From an uncultured Clostridia bacterium (GTDB lineage Bacteria; Bacillota; Clostridia; Christensenellales; Aristaeellaceae): a stretch of 64,000 nt of DNA. Location of the stretch: assembly GCA_934662505.1 (NCBI GenBank), contig CAKUKE010000001.1, positions 1 to 64,000 of the forward strand. Direction: 5' to 3'. Positions 34,079 through 42,252 of this stretch are shown piece by piece. Positions within the stretch are counted from its first letter, which is position 1. The number at the start of each line of letters is the position of its first letter. Both the position numbers and the translations under genes were made by a program. A model generated the notes under the pieces. The model saw only the letters and a program-made list of their open reading frames with translations, was not told where the DNA came from and searched no databases.

Positions 34079-34918
34079 TCAGGAATCCTGAGGCGCGAAG
34101 TAGTGAGCCAGCGCGTAGCGAAAATGCTCCTCAAATACGGCGGCTGCCCGGCGGGCGCGGGGATTCCACGCGCGCACCAGATCGAACCCGTGATACCAGA
34201 AGGGATACACGTCCACCGACGCTTCCACGCCGGCCTGACGCAGGTTTTCAATGAAGGTCAGGGTCTCGTCGTGAAAGGGCTCGCCCCGTCCTACAAAGGT
34301 GTAGGCGGGGGGCAGACCGGCGTAGTTGGTCTGCCGGGCGGGCGCAGCATAGGGCGGCACGTTGTCCGTGTGCCACAGTTTGCCCAGATACAGCCGCCAG
34401 CCCCGATGATTTTGAGGCGTGTTCCACATGGGCTCAAAATTGAAGCGGGAGGAGGGGGTGTCCCGGTCGTCCAGCATGGGGTACAGGGGCATCTGATAAG
34501 CCACGCGCACCTCGCCCTGATCGCGCGCCAGCATGCACAGCGCGGCCGTCAGCCCGCCGCCGGCGCTTTCGCCGCCCACCATGATCTGATCGGGGTTGAT
34601 CCCCAGCGTGGCGGCATTGTCCTTTAAGTAAAGCAGCGCGGCGTAGCAGTCCTCCAGCGCGGCGGGGTAGGGGGCTTTGTGAGACAGACGGTAGGCGGGG
34701 GAAATGACCACCGCGCCGTACTTTTTGACCAGCGGAAGGGCGCGGGAAATATACACCATTTCCGGCATGCCGGTGGTATAGCCGCCGCCGTGTATCCACA
34801 GGATGCCGGGCGTTTCCCGGGGCGGCTTTTTATTCAGCGTGGGGCGCAGCAAAAGCAATCGCATGGTGCCGCCGGGGGAGGGAATGCGCAGACGCGTCGT
34901 CCGATACCACTTGCTCAT
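34079..34918 (-). CDS. Alpha/beta hydrolase (HSL/esterase family)
   Basis: 279 residues. Oxyanion motif HGGGYTTG near residue 43, nucleophile elbow GGESAGGG near 120, and a C-terminal catalytic His in WYHGFD identify a hormone-sensitive-lipase-type esterase acting on small esters. No signal peptide is visible. ATG 34918 follows AAAGGAG. It is a single gene with its own terminator. Confidence 0.9.
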   Translation of the reverse strand: MSKWYRTTRLRIPSPGGTMRLLLLRPTLNKKPPRETPGILWIHGGGYTTGMPEMVYISRALPLVKKYGAVVISPAYRLSHKAPYPAALEDCYAALLYLKDNAATLGINPDQIMVGGESAGGGLTAALCMLARDQGEVRVAYQMPLYPMLDDRDTPSSRFNFEPMWNTPQNHRGWRLYLGKLWHTDNVPPYAAPARQTNYAGLPPAYTFVGRGEPFHDETLTFIENLRQAGVEASVDVYPFWYHGFDLVRAWNPRARRAAAVFEEHFRYALAHYFAPQDS

Positions 34919-35117
34919 GGGGTGCTCCTTTGCGATTATTATTGAAGTGAACCGCATTTATCATAAACGGATATGCCGGAAAAAGCAAGCGGGGCGGGAA
35001 AAAAGAGGACGCCTGTCGTCCGGGGAAAAGGATTTCGGGCTTCGGAACTTTACTTTCTGCGGACAAACGGTTTATAATGTAAAAGAGAGAAGAAGTATGG
35101 GGAACGGGAGGATCAAA

Positions 35118-35774
35118 ATGATCGGAGCGCAGCTGGGTCTGGTCGCGGCGGCGTTTTTGCTGGGCAGCGTGCTGTTCAGCTATCATCTGCCCAAATGGCT
35201 GCGCCACGTGGACGTGGTGCGCGACAGCGCCGACCATAACCCTGGAACGGCCAACGCGCTTGTGCTGGCGGGCGTGCCTGTGGGCATGCTCTGCCTGACG
35301 CTGGATATGGCCAAGGGCTTCCTGCCCGTATGGCTGGGGGTGCGCCTGTGGGGGCTGCGCTTCGCCCTGCTGCCGTTGCTGATGGCGGCGCCGGTGCTGG
35401 GGCACGCCTTCTCGCCGTGGTATCCCTTCCGGGGCGGCAAGGCTATCGCCACGGCCTTCGGCGTGCTGCTGGGGTTGGCGCCGTCCAACTGGGCGGTGCT
35501 TTTGCTGGGCTTCTGGTACGTGCTGTTTTCCACGGTCATTGTGATCATGCCCCACGAGCGCCGCAGCGTCATGGCCTTTTTCTACTTTGCGGTCAGCTGC
35601 ACCGTGACCGCGTTTTTGACCCACAGCTATGCGCTGCTGCCCGGGCTGATGCTGGTGGCGGCGGTGCCCATTTACAAAAATGGAAAGGATCTGAAACGGA
35701 TCTACCGGGAAAAGCTGGCGGCAGAGGCGCTGACGGAGCAGAAAAACGGACAGGGCGAAAAAGAAAAGGGCTGA
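35118..35774 (+). CDS. PlsY-like glycerol-3-phosphate acyltransferase family protein
   Basis: 218 residues and about six membrane segments. Three PlsY motifs are recognisable: DSADHNPGTANAL where PlsY has GSGNxGATN, DMAKGFLPVWLG, and GHAFSPWYPFRGGKAIATAFG. PlsY acylates glycerol-3-phosphate from acyl-phosphate at the start of phospholipid synthesis. The first motif is altered, so this may be a paralogue with changed specificity. ATG 35118 is preferred because GGGAGG lies six bases upstream; ATG 35097 is an alternative. Confidence 0.82.
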   Translation: MIGAQLGLVAAAFLLGSVLFSYHLPKWLRHVDVVRDSADHNPGTANALVLAGVPVGMLCLTLDMAKGFLPVWLGVRLWGLRFALLPLLMAAPVLGHAFSPWYPFRGGKAIATAFGVLLGLAPSNWAVLLLGFWYVLFSTVIVIMPHERRSVMAFFYFAVSCTVTAFLTHSYALLPGLMLVAAVPIYKNGKDLKRIYREKLAAEALTEQKNGQGEKEKG

Positions 35775-35810
35775 CCGTTTTTTTTGAAAAAACTGAACGG
35801 AGGCGAAAGC

Positions 35811-35828
35811 GCGCCGGACGTCCGGCGC
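35811..35828. repeat. 18-bp GC-rich perfect palindrome
   Basis: GCGCCGGAC is followed directly by GTCCGGCGC, 40 bases after the plsY-like stop. An imperfect hairpin with TTTTT follows near 35834-35868. Together they may end the plsY-like transcript. Confidence 0.5.
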
Positions 35829-35943
35829 GGCGATCTCCCTGCGTCCCGTCTGACGGACAGGGCGTTTTTATGTCGAACGGAACAGGAAATCAAAGGGGAT
35901 AGGCCGGCCGCTATTGTGCATACTGAGGGGGAGGTGATGAAAC

Positions 35944-36411
35944 ATGGTCACATTGACCCCCAAGGAAACCAGTCTCCTGAGCGACCTGAAGGAGCAGGAA
36001 AAGCTGTGCATTGAGAAATACGGCAGATATGCCGCGCAGGCGAAGGACAACCGGCTCAAGGCGCTGTTCACCCAGCTGCAGCAGAATGAAGACACGCATC
36101 TGCAGATGCTGGATCAGATTTCTGCCGGGCAGACGCCCCAGACGAATCAGAGCGCGCAGAAGCCGGCCAACCCTGCGCTGGACGGTAAGGGCAAGGAAAA
36201 CGCCTGCACCAGCAAGGACTGGGAGGCGGATCAGTACCTCTGCGCCGACGCGCTGTCCATGGAAAAACACGTATCGTCGGTGTACGATACCAGTATTTTT
36301 GAATTCGGCCAGCCGGAGCTGCGGGAAGCGCTGAACAAAATCCAGCAGGACGAACAGCGGCACGGGGAGATGATTTACCAGTACATGGCCGCCAACAACA
36401 TGTATGCGTAA
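35944..36411 (+). CDS. CotF-like spore coat protein
   Basis: 155 residues, all helical: MVTLTPKETSLLSDLKEQEK, CIEKYGRYAAQAKD, then KDWEADQYLCADALSMEKH and IQQDEQRHGEMIYQYM. This ferritin-like four-helix pattern matches CotF/spore-coat proteins of Clostridia and Bacilli. A Gln/Asn/Pro-rich linker splits the two halves. GGGGGAGGTGATGAAAC precedes the ATG. It supports a sporulating organism. Confidence 0.85.
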   Translation: MVTLTPKETSLLSDLKEQEKLCIEKYGRYAAQAKDNRLKALFTQLQQNEDTHLQMLDQISAGQTPQTNQSAQKPANPALDGKGKENACTSKDWEADQYLCADALSMEKHVSSVYDTSIFEFGQPELREALNKIQQDEQRHGEMIYQYMAANNMYA

Positions 36412-36732
36412 AACCGGGTACCGATGAAACCGCCTTGAGAAACCTCAGGCCGGAGCAATGGCTCCGGTCTTTTTTGCGTTCGGACGGGACGAAAATGTCC
36501 CGGCGGGACAGAAAATGCATGAAAATGCAAGACAAAAAAGAAAAAATGGACGATCTGGCATACAATTGTTCATGCAAAGCATATTCTGAAACGGAAAACG
36601 CAAGAAAAAAACAAAAAAACTTCAAAATCAGACGCGAAGCAGGCAGGAAAAGGGAGAAAAATGTAGAAACAAGAATCTGTCAAAGATTGGGTTTCTACCT
36701 ATCTAATAATGAACCGGGAGGGGAATCGACTC
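36412..36732. other. Intergenic region upstream of hppA
   Basis: It holds the cotF-type terminator (36449-36475), then an A-rich stretch with a small hairpin GTCCCGGCGGGAC. The hppA promoter was not clearly identified. Confidence 0.5.
36449..36475 (+). terminator. Terminator of the cotF-like gene
   Basis: CCGGAGC-AATG-GCTCCGG followed by TCTTTTTT. Confidence 0.88.
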
Positions 36733-38844
36733 ATGGCATGGTACATTGTCCTGGCGGTGGTCGCGCTGACGCTCGTCTACATCGCCTACAACTACGTCCG
36801 TATCCGGAAAATGAGCGAGGGTACCGCCGACATGATGGAAATGGCTGCCATCATCCGGGAAGGCGCTACGACGTTCATGAAGACCGAATACAAGACCATC
36901 AGCATCGTGACGCTGGTGGTGGCGCTGATCTTCTCACTGTTTGTGGAAAAGACCAGCGGCGTGACCTTCCTTCTGGGCGCCTGCATGAGCAGCATCGTGT
37001 GCGTGCTGGGCATGCGCAGCGCGACCTACGCCAACGTGCGTACCGCCAACAAGGCGCGGGAGAGCCTGTCCATCGGTGAAACGGTGAAGGTGGCGCTGTG
37101 CGGCGGCAGCATCAGCGGTCTGAGCGTGCAGGCCTTCGGTATGCTGGGTCTGCTGCTGGTGCTGATCATCTGGGGCGTGGACGACATCAACGCCACCGGC
37201 ACCGGTCTGCTGGCCAACCTGGAGTGCAATCCCTGCATCATGCGGGTGACCACCTACTCTCTGGGCTGCTCCATCGTGGCCATGTTCAACCGCGTGGCGG
37301 GCGGCAACTACACCAAGGCCGCCGACATTTCCTCCGACATTCTGGCCAAGCTGCGCCATGACATGCCCGAGGATGACAGCCGCGTGCCCAACGTGGTGGC
37401 GGACTTCATCGGCGACAACGTCAACGACATCGCCGGCAACTGCTCCGACCTGCTGGAAAGCTTCGTGGCCACCATGGCCGCGGCGATCATGATCGCCATC
37501 ACCCTGTTCAAGGGCAACGGCACCATGCCTACCGAGACCCTGCGCGCTACCACCGTGTATCCCATCGTGCTGGCGGGCGGCGGTCTGCTGGGCTGCGTGC
37601 TGGGTCTGGGCTACGCCGCTGTGCGCAAAATGGGCGACAACCCCTCCCATGAACTGAATCTGGCCACCTGGATCTCCGCGGGCATCACCGTGGTGATCGG
37701 CTTCTTCGCCGCCATGGTCATCTTCAAGGGTCAGACCCTGTACAGCGAATTCATCGCCGGCTGGGCCTCCCCCTGGATCTCCAGCGTGCTGGGTATCCTC
37801 AGCGGTATCGCTATCGGTTCCATCACCGAATACTACACCAGCACGGATTATAAACCCACCCGTCATCTGGCGGAAATCGCCGTGGAGGGCGAAGCCTTTG
37901 TCATCACCAAGGGTGACGCCATCGGTTCCCGTTCCTGCCTGCTGCCCATCGCCATCATCGGCATTGCGCTGTTCATCTCCGGCAAGCTGTGCGGCATTTA
38001 CGGCATTGCGCTGTCCTCTCTGGGCATGCTGGCCTTTGTGGGCGCCACCGTCTCCATCGACGCCTTCGGTCCCATTGCCGACAACGCCGGCGGTCTGGCC
38101 GAAAGCTGCCATCTGCCTGAAAATGTGCGCGTGATCACCGACAAACTGGACAGTGTGGGCAATACCACCGCTGCCATCGGCAAGGGCTTTGCCATCGGTT
38201 CCGCCGCCTTTGCCACCGTGTCCCTGATCGTGGCTTACGTCTCCGGCTACTCCACCAACGCGGAGCCTGTGCTGAACATCGCTTCCTTCGTGGTAATCGC
38301 CGGCGGCATCATCGGCGGCGCGCTGATCGAGTACTTCTCCGCGCTGCTGACGGACAACACCATCGAAAGCGCCCGCCTGATGGCGGACGAGGGCGACCGT
38401 CAGCTGTCCGTGCCAGGCGTGCTGGAGGGCAAGGTGAAGCCCGACTACAACCGCTGCATTGAAATGGCCGCCAAGCAGGCGCTGCGCAAAATGCTGCTGC
38501 CCTCTACGCTGGCGCTGCTCATCCCCATTGTGGGCGGCATCCTCTTCGGCGTGGAGTTCGTGGGCGGCATTCTGGTGGGCGCGACCATCGTGGCCATTCC
38601 CCGGGCGCTGTTCATGGGCAACTCCGGCGGCGCGTTCGACAATGCCAAGAAGTACATTGAAAGCGGCGCGCTGGAAGGTCATGGCAAGGGTTCCGCCGCG
38701 CACAAGGCGGCCGTCACCGGCGACACCGTGGGCGATACCCGCAAGGACGTGGTCGGCGTGGCGCTGGATATCTTCATCAAGATGATGTCCACCGTGGCCA
38801 ATACGCTGGCCGGCGTCATCCGCAGCCTGACCATCATCAAGTGA
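36733..38844 (+). CDS. hppA: Membrane-bound, ion-pumping pyrophosphatase (atypical clade)
   Basis: 703 residues and about 16 membrane segments. It couples pyrophosphate hydrolysis to H+ or Na+ transport. Active-site stretches are present: TKAADISSDILAK near residue 195, MPEDD, GDNVNDIAGNCSDLLES, DNAGGLAES and GDTVGD near 662. They differ from the usual DVGADLVGKVE and GDNVGDCAGMAADLFES, and the C-terminal motif ends VALDIFIK. GNTTAAIGKGFAIGSA near residue 475 carries the Ala associated with K+-dependent enzymes. ATG 36733 is chosen for GGGAGGGG nine bases upstream; an in-frame ATG at 36709 has none. Confidence 0.9.
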   Translation: MAWYIVLAVVALTLVYIAYNYVRIRKMSEGTADMMEMAAIIREGATTFMKTEYKTISIVTLVVALIFSLFVEKTSGVTFLLGACMSSIVCVLGMRSATYANVRTANKARESLSIGETVKVALCGGSISGLSVQAFGMLGLLLVLIIWGVDDINATGTGLLANLECNPCIMRVTTYSLGCSIVAMFNRVAGGNYTKAADISSDILAKLRHDMPEDDSRVPNVVADFIGDNVNDIAGNCSDLLESFVATMAAAIMIAITLFKGNGTMPTETLRATTVYPIVLAGGGLLGCVLGLGYAAVRKMGDNPSHELNLATWISAGITVVIGFFAAMVIFKGQTLYSEFIAGWASPWISSVLGILSGIAIGSITEYYTSTDYKPTRHLAEIAVEGEAFVITKGDAIGSRSCLLPIAIIGIALFISGKLCGIYGIALSSLGMLAFVGATVSIDAFGPIADNAGGLAESCHLPENVRVITDKLDSVGNTTAAIGKGFAIGSAAFATVSLIVAYVSGYSTNAEPVLNIASFVVIAGGIIGGALIEYFSALLTDNTIESARLMADEGDRQLSVPGVLEGKVKPDYNRCIEMAAKQALRKMLLPSTLALLIPIVGGILFGVEFVGGILVGATIVAIPRALFMGNSGGAFDNAKKYIESGALEGHGKGSAAHKAAVTGDTVGDTRKDVVGVALDIFIKMMSTVANTLAGVIRSLTIIK

Positions 38845-38867
38845 TTTTATCTGCAAATCATCCAAGC

Positions 38868-38900
38868 AAAAGAACCGTTCCTTCGGGAACGGTTCTTTTT
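38868..38900 (+). terminator. hppA terminator with UUCG tetraloop
   Basis: AGAACCGTTCC-TTCG-GGAACGGTTCT is followed by a T-run; a perfect 11-bp stem. Confidence 0.95.
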
Positions 38901-38924
38901 TGCGTCAGGGCGCACGGCTCAGGC

Positions 38925-39155
38925 TCAGGACATGGAGACGATCAGCATGATCCAGCAGTAAAGCGCACCGATGATGCCCAGCACGATCCCGGCGGTGCCC
39001 AGACCGGTTTTTCCGCCGTTGTTGGCAGCCTGCGACCGGCCGACGGCAGACAGCGCGACCCCGACCAGCCCGGTGAGACCGAACAGACCGAGAAAAAGCG
39101 ACCCCAACGAGACGACAAAGCCGGCGATGCAGAGACCATTGGTTTTACCCTCCAT
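38925..39155 (-). CDS. DUF4190-like small membrane protein
   Basis: 76 residues with two glycine-rich membrane helices (AGFVVSLGSLFLGLFGLTGL; GTAGIVLGIIGALYCWIML), the DUF4190 pattern. GAAAGGAGGAGGG precedes the ATG. Divergent from the ribbon-helix-helix gene. Function unknown. Confidence 0.75.
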   Translation of the reverse strand: MEGKTNGLCIAGFVVSLGSLFLGLFGLTGLVGVALSAVGRSQAANNGGKTGLGTAGIVLGIIGALYCWIMLIVSMS

Positions 39156-39210
39156 CGCTTCCCTCCTCCTTTCGTACGGAAATGGCCGCAGCGTACAAAC
39201 TGCGCGTGAT

Positions 39211-39242
39211 ACAATATATATTATAAAAGTAATATATATTGT
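39211..39242. promoter_or_regulatory. AT-rich inverted repeat between divergent genes, probable operator
   Basis: ACAATATATATTA at 39211-39223 and its exact reverse complement at 39230-39242 are spaced by 6 bases. It lies between the DUF4190-like gene and the ribbon-helix-helix gene and could be the latter's binding site. Confidence 0.6.
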
Positions 39243-39306
39243 AGTGTAATTATATTATATATCGTGCCTTGATGTCAAGCTATAATGAAAACAATGAGGT
39301 GAGGAC

Positions 39307-39498
39307 ATGAAGCGCGAAATCCAAATCACCAAAAAGAAGGGTGAAGACGGGCACCGGATCGTTTCCGTACGCATGCGGGAGGATACGTTGAAGAAGCTGG
39401 ACGAGCTTTCCGAACAGACGAACCGTTCCAGAAATGAACTGATCAACCTGCTGCTGGAGGAAGCTCTGCAGCAGGTGTCCGTGATCGAAGAAGGGTAA
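39307..39498 (+). CDS. Ribbon-helix-helix (CopG/Arc-like) regulator
   Basis: 63 residues. RIVSVRMREDTLKKLDELSE followed by TNRSRNELINLLLEEAL is the strand-helix-helix pattern of CopG/Arc-type DNA-binding dimers. GAGGTGAGGAC precedes the ATG. No toxin gene lies beside it. It probably binds the inverted repeat upstream. Confidence 0.85.
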   Translation: MKREIQITKKKGEDGHRIVSVRMREDTLKKLDELSEQTNRSRNELINLLLEEALQQVSVIEEG

Positions 39499-39642
39499 GG
39501 CGAGGCCCGGGCCTGAATGGCGGTGGCGCGGGGCGTGGAAATGAAAAGGGAGTTTTCCTTATCGACAATTCGGAAAAGATATTGAAACGCATGATCGGAT
39601 ATTGGCTCTTTACATGGAACCTGGAAAATTACAGCATTTATA

Positions 39643-39676
39643 AAAGAACCGCTCCCTTTCAGGAGCGGTTCTTTTG
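39643..39676. terminator. Bidirectional terminator
   Basis: AAAAGAACCGCTCC pairs perfectly with GGAGCGGTTCTTTT, between convergent genes ending at 39498 and 39725. Confidence 0.85.
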
Positions 39677-39724
39677 ATCTGGTGAACAGCGTTTTTCATG
39701 GGAACTTGACGGGTTGGGTTGATT

Positions 39725-40000
39725 TTAACCCGGTAGGAGCGTAGTGAGCAGCGTGAAGTAGCCTGTATAGTAAAGCACACCGGCAAGGCAGCCTGTCAGC
39801 AGATAGCCGATGAGTATGGAACGGGCAAAATTACGCCTGTTGCGCAGCGTCGGATCGTCGCTGAAGGCGGCGACAATGCACAGGATCAAACCGATGACCG
39901 GCAGGGCATAGAGAAACGAATAGCCGATGTAGCCCATAGGGGAAACGAGTTTGGATGGAAACTGGCGTTTTTCCAGTGCCTGTTTTTCTTCAGCCGTCAT
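39725..40000 (-). CDS. Small membrane protein of unknown function
   Basis: 91 residues with two membrane helices (FLYALPVIGLILCIVAAF; ILIGYLLTGCLAGVLYYTGY). The motif FSDDPTLRNRRNFARS between them resembles small membrane proteins of Firmicutes with no assigned role. GAAGGGAG upstream supports ATG 40000. It follows the DUF4352-like gene by 19 bases, so the two are probably co-transcribed. Confidence 0.65.
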   Translation of the reverse strand: MTAEEKQALEKRQFPSKLVSPMGYIGYSFLYALPVIGLILCIVAAFSDDPTLRNRRNFARSILIGYLLTGCLAGVLYYTGYFTLLTTLLPG

Positions 40001-40019
40001 AATAAACTGGCTCCCTTCA

Positions 40020-40550
40020 TCAACGTTGTACGGCAAAAGTAGCCGTTTCACCAAAGTAAATGTCCGCATTATACTGAAGCCGAAGGTTCTTCCAGCCGAT
40101 GGGCACTTCGTAACCGACGACCCCCGTGTATTTTTCGCCGGGGTTTAGAGAACAGTCCAGCTGCATCTTTCCGGCAAACAGCGCGGTTGCAAGCGCATCA
40201 AAACTGATGGAATACACGACATCATCACAGGACAGACTGAAGCTGAGCATGGAACTGATAGAAACTTCCTCAGAGCCCGTGTTTTCGATGAGAAGTTCGA
40301 GAATCAGGAACTCTTTTCCGTCTGCTGGTTTATAAAAACTGCTGCCTTTGCTTTGAAGCACATTTTTTAGCGTGAGGGTAGCGCCGCCGACGGTGACCGC
40401 TTCTCCGACGCCATAAGTGATCTCGTCCTCTGAACGGAACAGGGAAGTCAGCGTGCCGAGGAAATCCTCAATGGATTCAGCATAAGCCGCTGCTGCCGAT
40501 GTGAACAGCATGAGAACGGCAAGAAGGAAGGAAATGATTTTTTGTTTCAT
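40020..40550 (-). CDS. Secreted DUF4352-like protein
   Basis: 176 residues with a signal peptide (MKQKIISFLLAVLMLFTSAAA, cleavage near AYA-ES) and a beta-sandwich pattern (VTVGGATLTLKNVLQSKG, GKEFLILELLIENTGSEEVS, NPGEKYTGVVGYEVP) typical of DUF4352/Telo-bind-like extracellular domains. No lipobox is seen. It diverges from the XRE gene across two palindromes. Confidence 0.75.
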   Translation of the reverse strand: MKQKIISFLLAVLMLFTSAAAAYAESIEDFLGTLTSLFRSEDEITYGVGEAVTVGGATLTLKNVLQSKGSSFYKPADGKEFLILELLIENTGSEEVSISSMLSFSLSCDDVVYSISFDALATALFAGKMQLDCSLNPGEKYTGVVGYEVPIGWKNLRLQYNADIYFGETATFAVQR

Positions 40551-40666
40551 ACGTACAGACAACTCCTTTTATTTGAAATGGGAAAGGCGGGAAAGAAAGA
40601 GCGAAGAATTCGGAATGCCTCCTTTCGTTGATGAAGAATGAAAACGATAAATGAACAGACACAGTA

Positions 40667-40683
40667 TATCTCAAAATGAGATA
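40667..40683. promoter_or_regulatory. XRE operator copy 1
   Basis: TATCTCAaaaTGAGATA is a 17-bp near-perfect palindrome, upstream of the XRE gene and between divergent genes. Confidence 0.7.
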
Positions 40684-40692
40684 AAAATAAAT

Positions 40693-40707
40693 ATCTCATT
40701 TTGAGAT
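40693..40707. promoter_or_regulatory. XRE operator copy 2
   Basis: ATCTCATTTTGAGAT repeats the arms of copy 1 (TCTCA/TGAGA) 24-25 bases away and lies just before a TATAAT at 40711-40716, so binding should repress the XRE promoter. Confidence 0.7.
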
Positions 40708-40738
40708 TGATATAATAAAATAAAAGGAGGTGCGCGTA

Positions 40739-40960
40739 ATGCGACTGCGAGATTTGCGCGAGGATCATGACCTGACGCAGAAGCGCGTGGCGATGCACCT
40801 TCATGTGAGACAGAATACCTATTCGCAGTATGAAAATGGTCAACGGCAGGTGCCGGTGGACGTGCTGATTCAATTGGCCGGCTTCTATCATACATCCGTA
40901 GATTATCTGCTGGGCCTGACGGATGTGCGGGAGCCTTATGAGCGCCGCGAAAAAAAGTGA
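40739..40960 (+). CDS. XRE-family helix-turn-helix regulator
   Basis: 73 residues: RLRDLREDHDLTQKRVAMHL, VRQNTYSQYENGQRQVP and VDYLLGLTD form a complete single-domain Cro/C1-type protein. AAAAGGAGG precedes ATG 40739. It probably autoregulates through the two TCTCA/TGAGA palindromes and may control the divergent secreted-protein gene. Confidence 0.9.
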   Translation: MRLRDLREDHDLTQKRVAMHLHVRQNTYSQYENGQRQVPVDVLIQLAGFYHTSVDYLLGLTDVREPYERREKK

Positions 40961-40964
40961 ATGT

Positions 40965-40996
40965 AAAAGCCCCGCTCTCCTTTGGGAGAGCGGGGC
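40965..40996. terminator. Terminator between XRE gene and gap
   Basis: GCCCCGCTCTCC-TTTG-GGAGAGCGGGGC is a perfect 12-bp stem. On the minus strand TTTTA follows, ending gap. Confidence 0.88.
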
Positions 40997-41022
40997 GGTT
41001 TGTTTTACCTGACGCTGGAGAA

Positions 41023-42048
41023 TTACAGCTCCGCGAAGTACTTGATGGTGCGAACCATCTGGCTGGTGTAGCTGTTCTCGTTGTCATACCAGGACACGAC
41101 CTGCACCTGATAGGTGTCCTCGTCCAGCTTGGTCACCATGGTCTGGGTGGCGTCGAACAGGGAGCCGTACTTCATGCCGATCACGTCGGAGGAGACGATG
41201 GGCTCTTCTTCGTAGCCGAAGGAAGCGGAGGCAGCGTTCTTCATGGCGGCGTTGATGGCTTCCTTGGTCACGTCCTTACCCTTCACAACGGCGACCAGAA
41301 TGGTGGTGGAGCCGGTGCACACGGGCACGCGCTGGGCGGAGCCGATCAGCTTGCCGTTCAGCTCGGGGATGACCAGACCGATGGCCTTGGCCGCGCCGGT
41401 GGAGTTGGGCACAATGTTCTGAGCGCCGGCACGGGCACGACGCAGGTCGCCCTTCCGATGGGGACCGTCCAGGATCATCTGATCGCCGGTGTAGGCGTGC
41501 ACGGTGGTCATGATACCGCTGAGGATGGGGAAGGTGTCGTTCAGGGTCTTCGCCATGGGCGCCAGGCAGTTGGTGGTGCAGGACGCGGCGGAGATGATCT
41601 TGTCTTCCTTGGTCAGGGTATTCTCGTTCACGGAGAACACGATGGTCTTCAGGTCGTTGCCGGCAGGCGCGGAAATGACGACCTTCTTGGCGCCGGCGTT
41701 GATGTGCGCCTGGCTCTTTTCCTTGCTGCAGTAGAAGCCGGTGCACTCCAGCACCACGTCCACGTCCAGCTTGCCCCAGGGGCAGTTGTTGGCGTCTTTT
41801 TCGGCGTAGATCTTGATTTCCTTGCCGTCCACGATGATGCTGTCTTCGGTGGCGGACACGGTGTGCTTGTTTTCACCGATCACGCCGCAGAAGCCGCGCT
41901 GCGCGGTGTCGTACTTGAGCAGGTGAGCCAGCATGGCGGGGCTGGTCAGGTCGTTGATGGCGACCACTTCGTAGCCCTCGGCGTCAAACATCTGACGGAA
42001 AGCAAGACGGCCAATGCGGCCGAAACCGTTGATAGCAACCTTAACCAT
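41023..42048 (-). CDS. gap: Glyceraldehyde-3-phosphate dehydrogenase, type I
   Basis: 341 residues: MVKVAINGFGRIGRLAFRQM (NAD fold), INDL with Asp favouring NAD, catalytic SAASCTTNCLAP near residue 153, and C-terminal SWYDNENSYTSQMVRTI. It converts glyceraldehyde-3-phosphate to 1,3-bisphosphoglycerate in glycolysis. GGAGG precedes ATG 42048. It is monocistronic here, with promoter at 42114-42142 and its own terminator; pgk/tpi are not adjacent. Confidence 0.98.
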   Translation of the reverse strand: MVKVAINGFGRIGRLAFRQMFDAEGYEVVAINDLTSPAMLAHLLKYDTAQRGFCGVIGENKHTVSATEDSIIVDGKEIKIYAEKDANNCPWGKLDVDVVLECTGFYCSKEKSQAHINAGAKKVVISAPAGNDLKTIVFSVNENTLTKEDKIISAASCTTNCLAPMAKTLNDTFPILSGIMTTVHAYTGDQMILDGPHRKGDLRRARAGAQNIVPNSTGAAKAIGLVIPELNGKLIGSAQRVPVCTGSTTILVAVVKGKDVTKEAINAAMKNAASASFGYEEEPIVSSDVIGMKYGSLFDATQTMVTKLDEDTYQVQVVSWYDNENSYTSQMVRTIKYFAEL

Positions 42049-42113
42049 TGGAAAAACCTCCTTGAAAAGTGGTTGAATGGAGCGTCCGGGGGAAAGTCCC
42101 CAGACCAAATGTC

Positions 42114-42142
42114 ATTATAACCGTTTTTTTTCGCTTTGACAA
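42114..42142 (-). promoter_or_regulatory. gap promoter
   Basis: On the minus strand TTGTCA and TATAAT are spaced by 17 bases, about 65 bases upstream of gap. Confidence 0.8.
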
Positions 42143-42252
42143 GGGCTGAGACCCATTTTTTGCCGTTCTCCCGGCGGATGGGGCAGATGGCTTGCATAAA
42201 AAGAAGAAAAAGGATAAAATGGTAAAAAAGCTTCCGGAAGGGAGGACGCCTG

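Noticed and set aside
36934..38865. A 643-codon minus-strand frame opposite hppA
   Set aside because: It is Gly/His/Gln-rich antisense of a conserved membrane protein with no ribosome site.
39307..39498. Antitoxin of a toxin-antitoxin pair
   Set aside because: No small toxin-like gene lies beside the ribbon-helix-helix gene.
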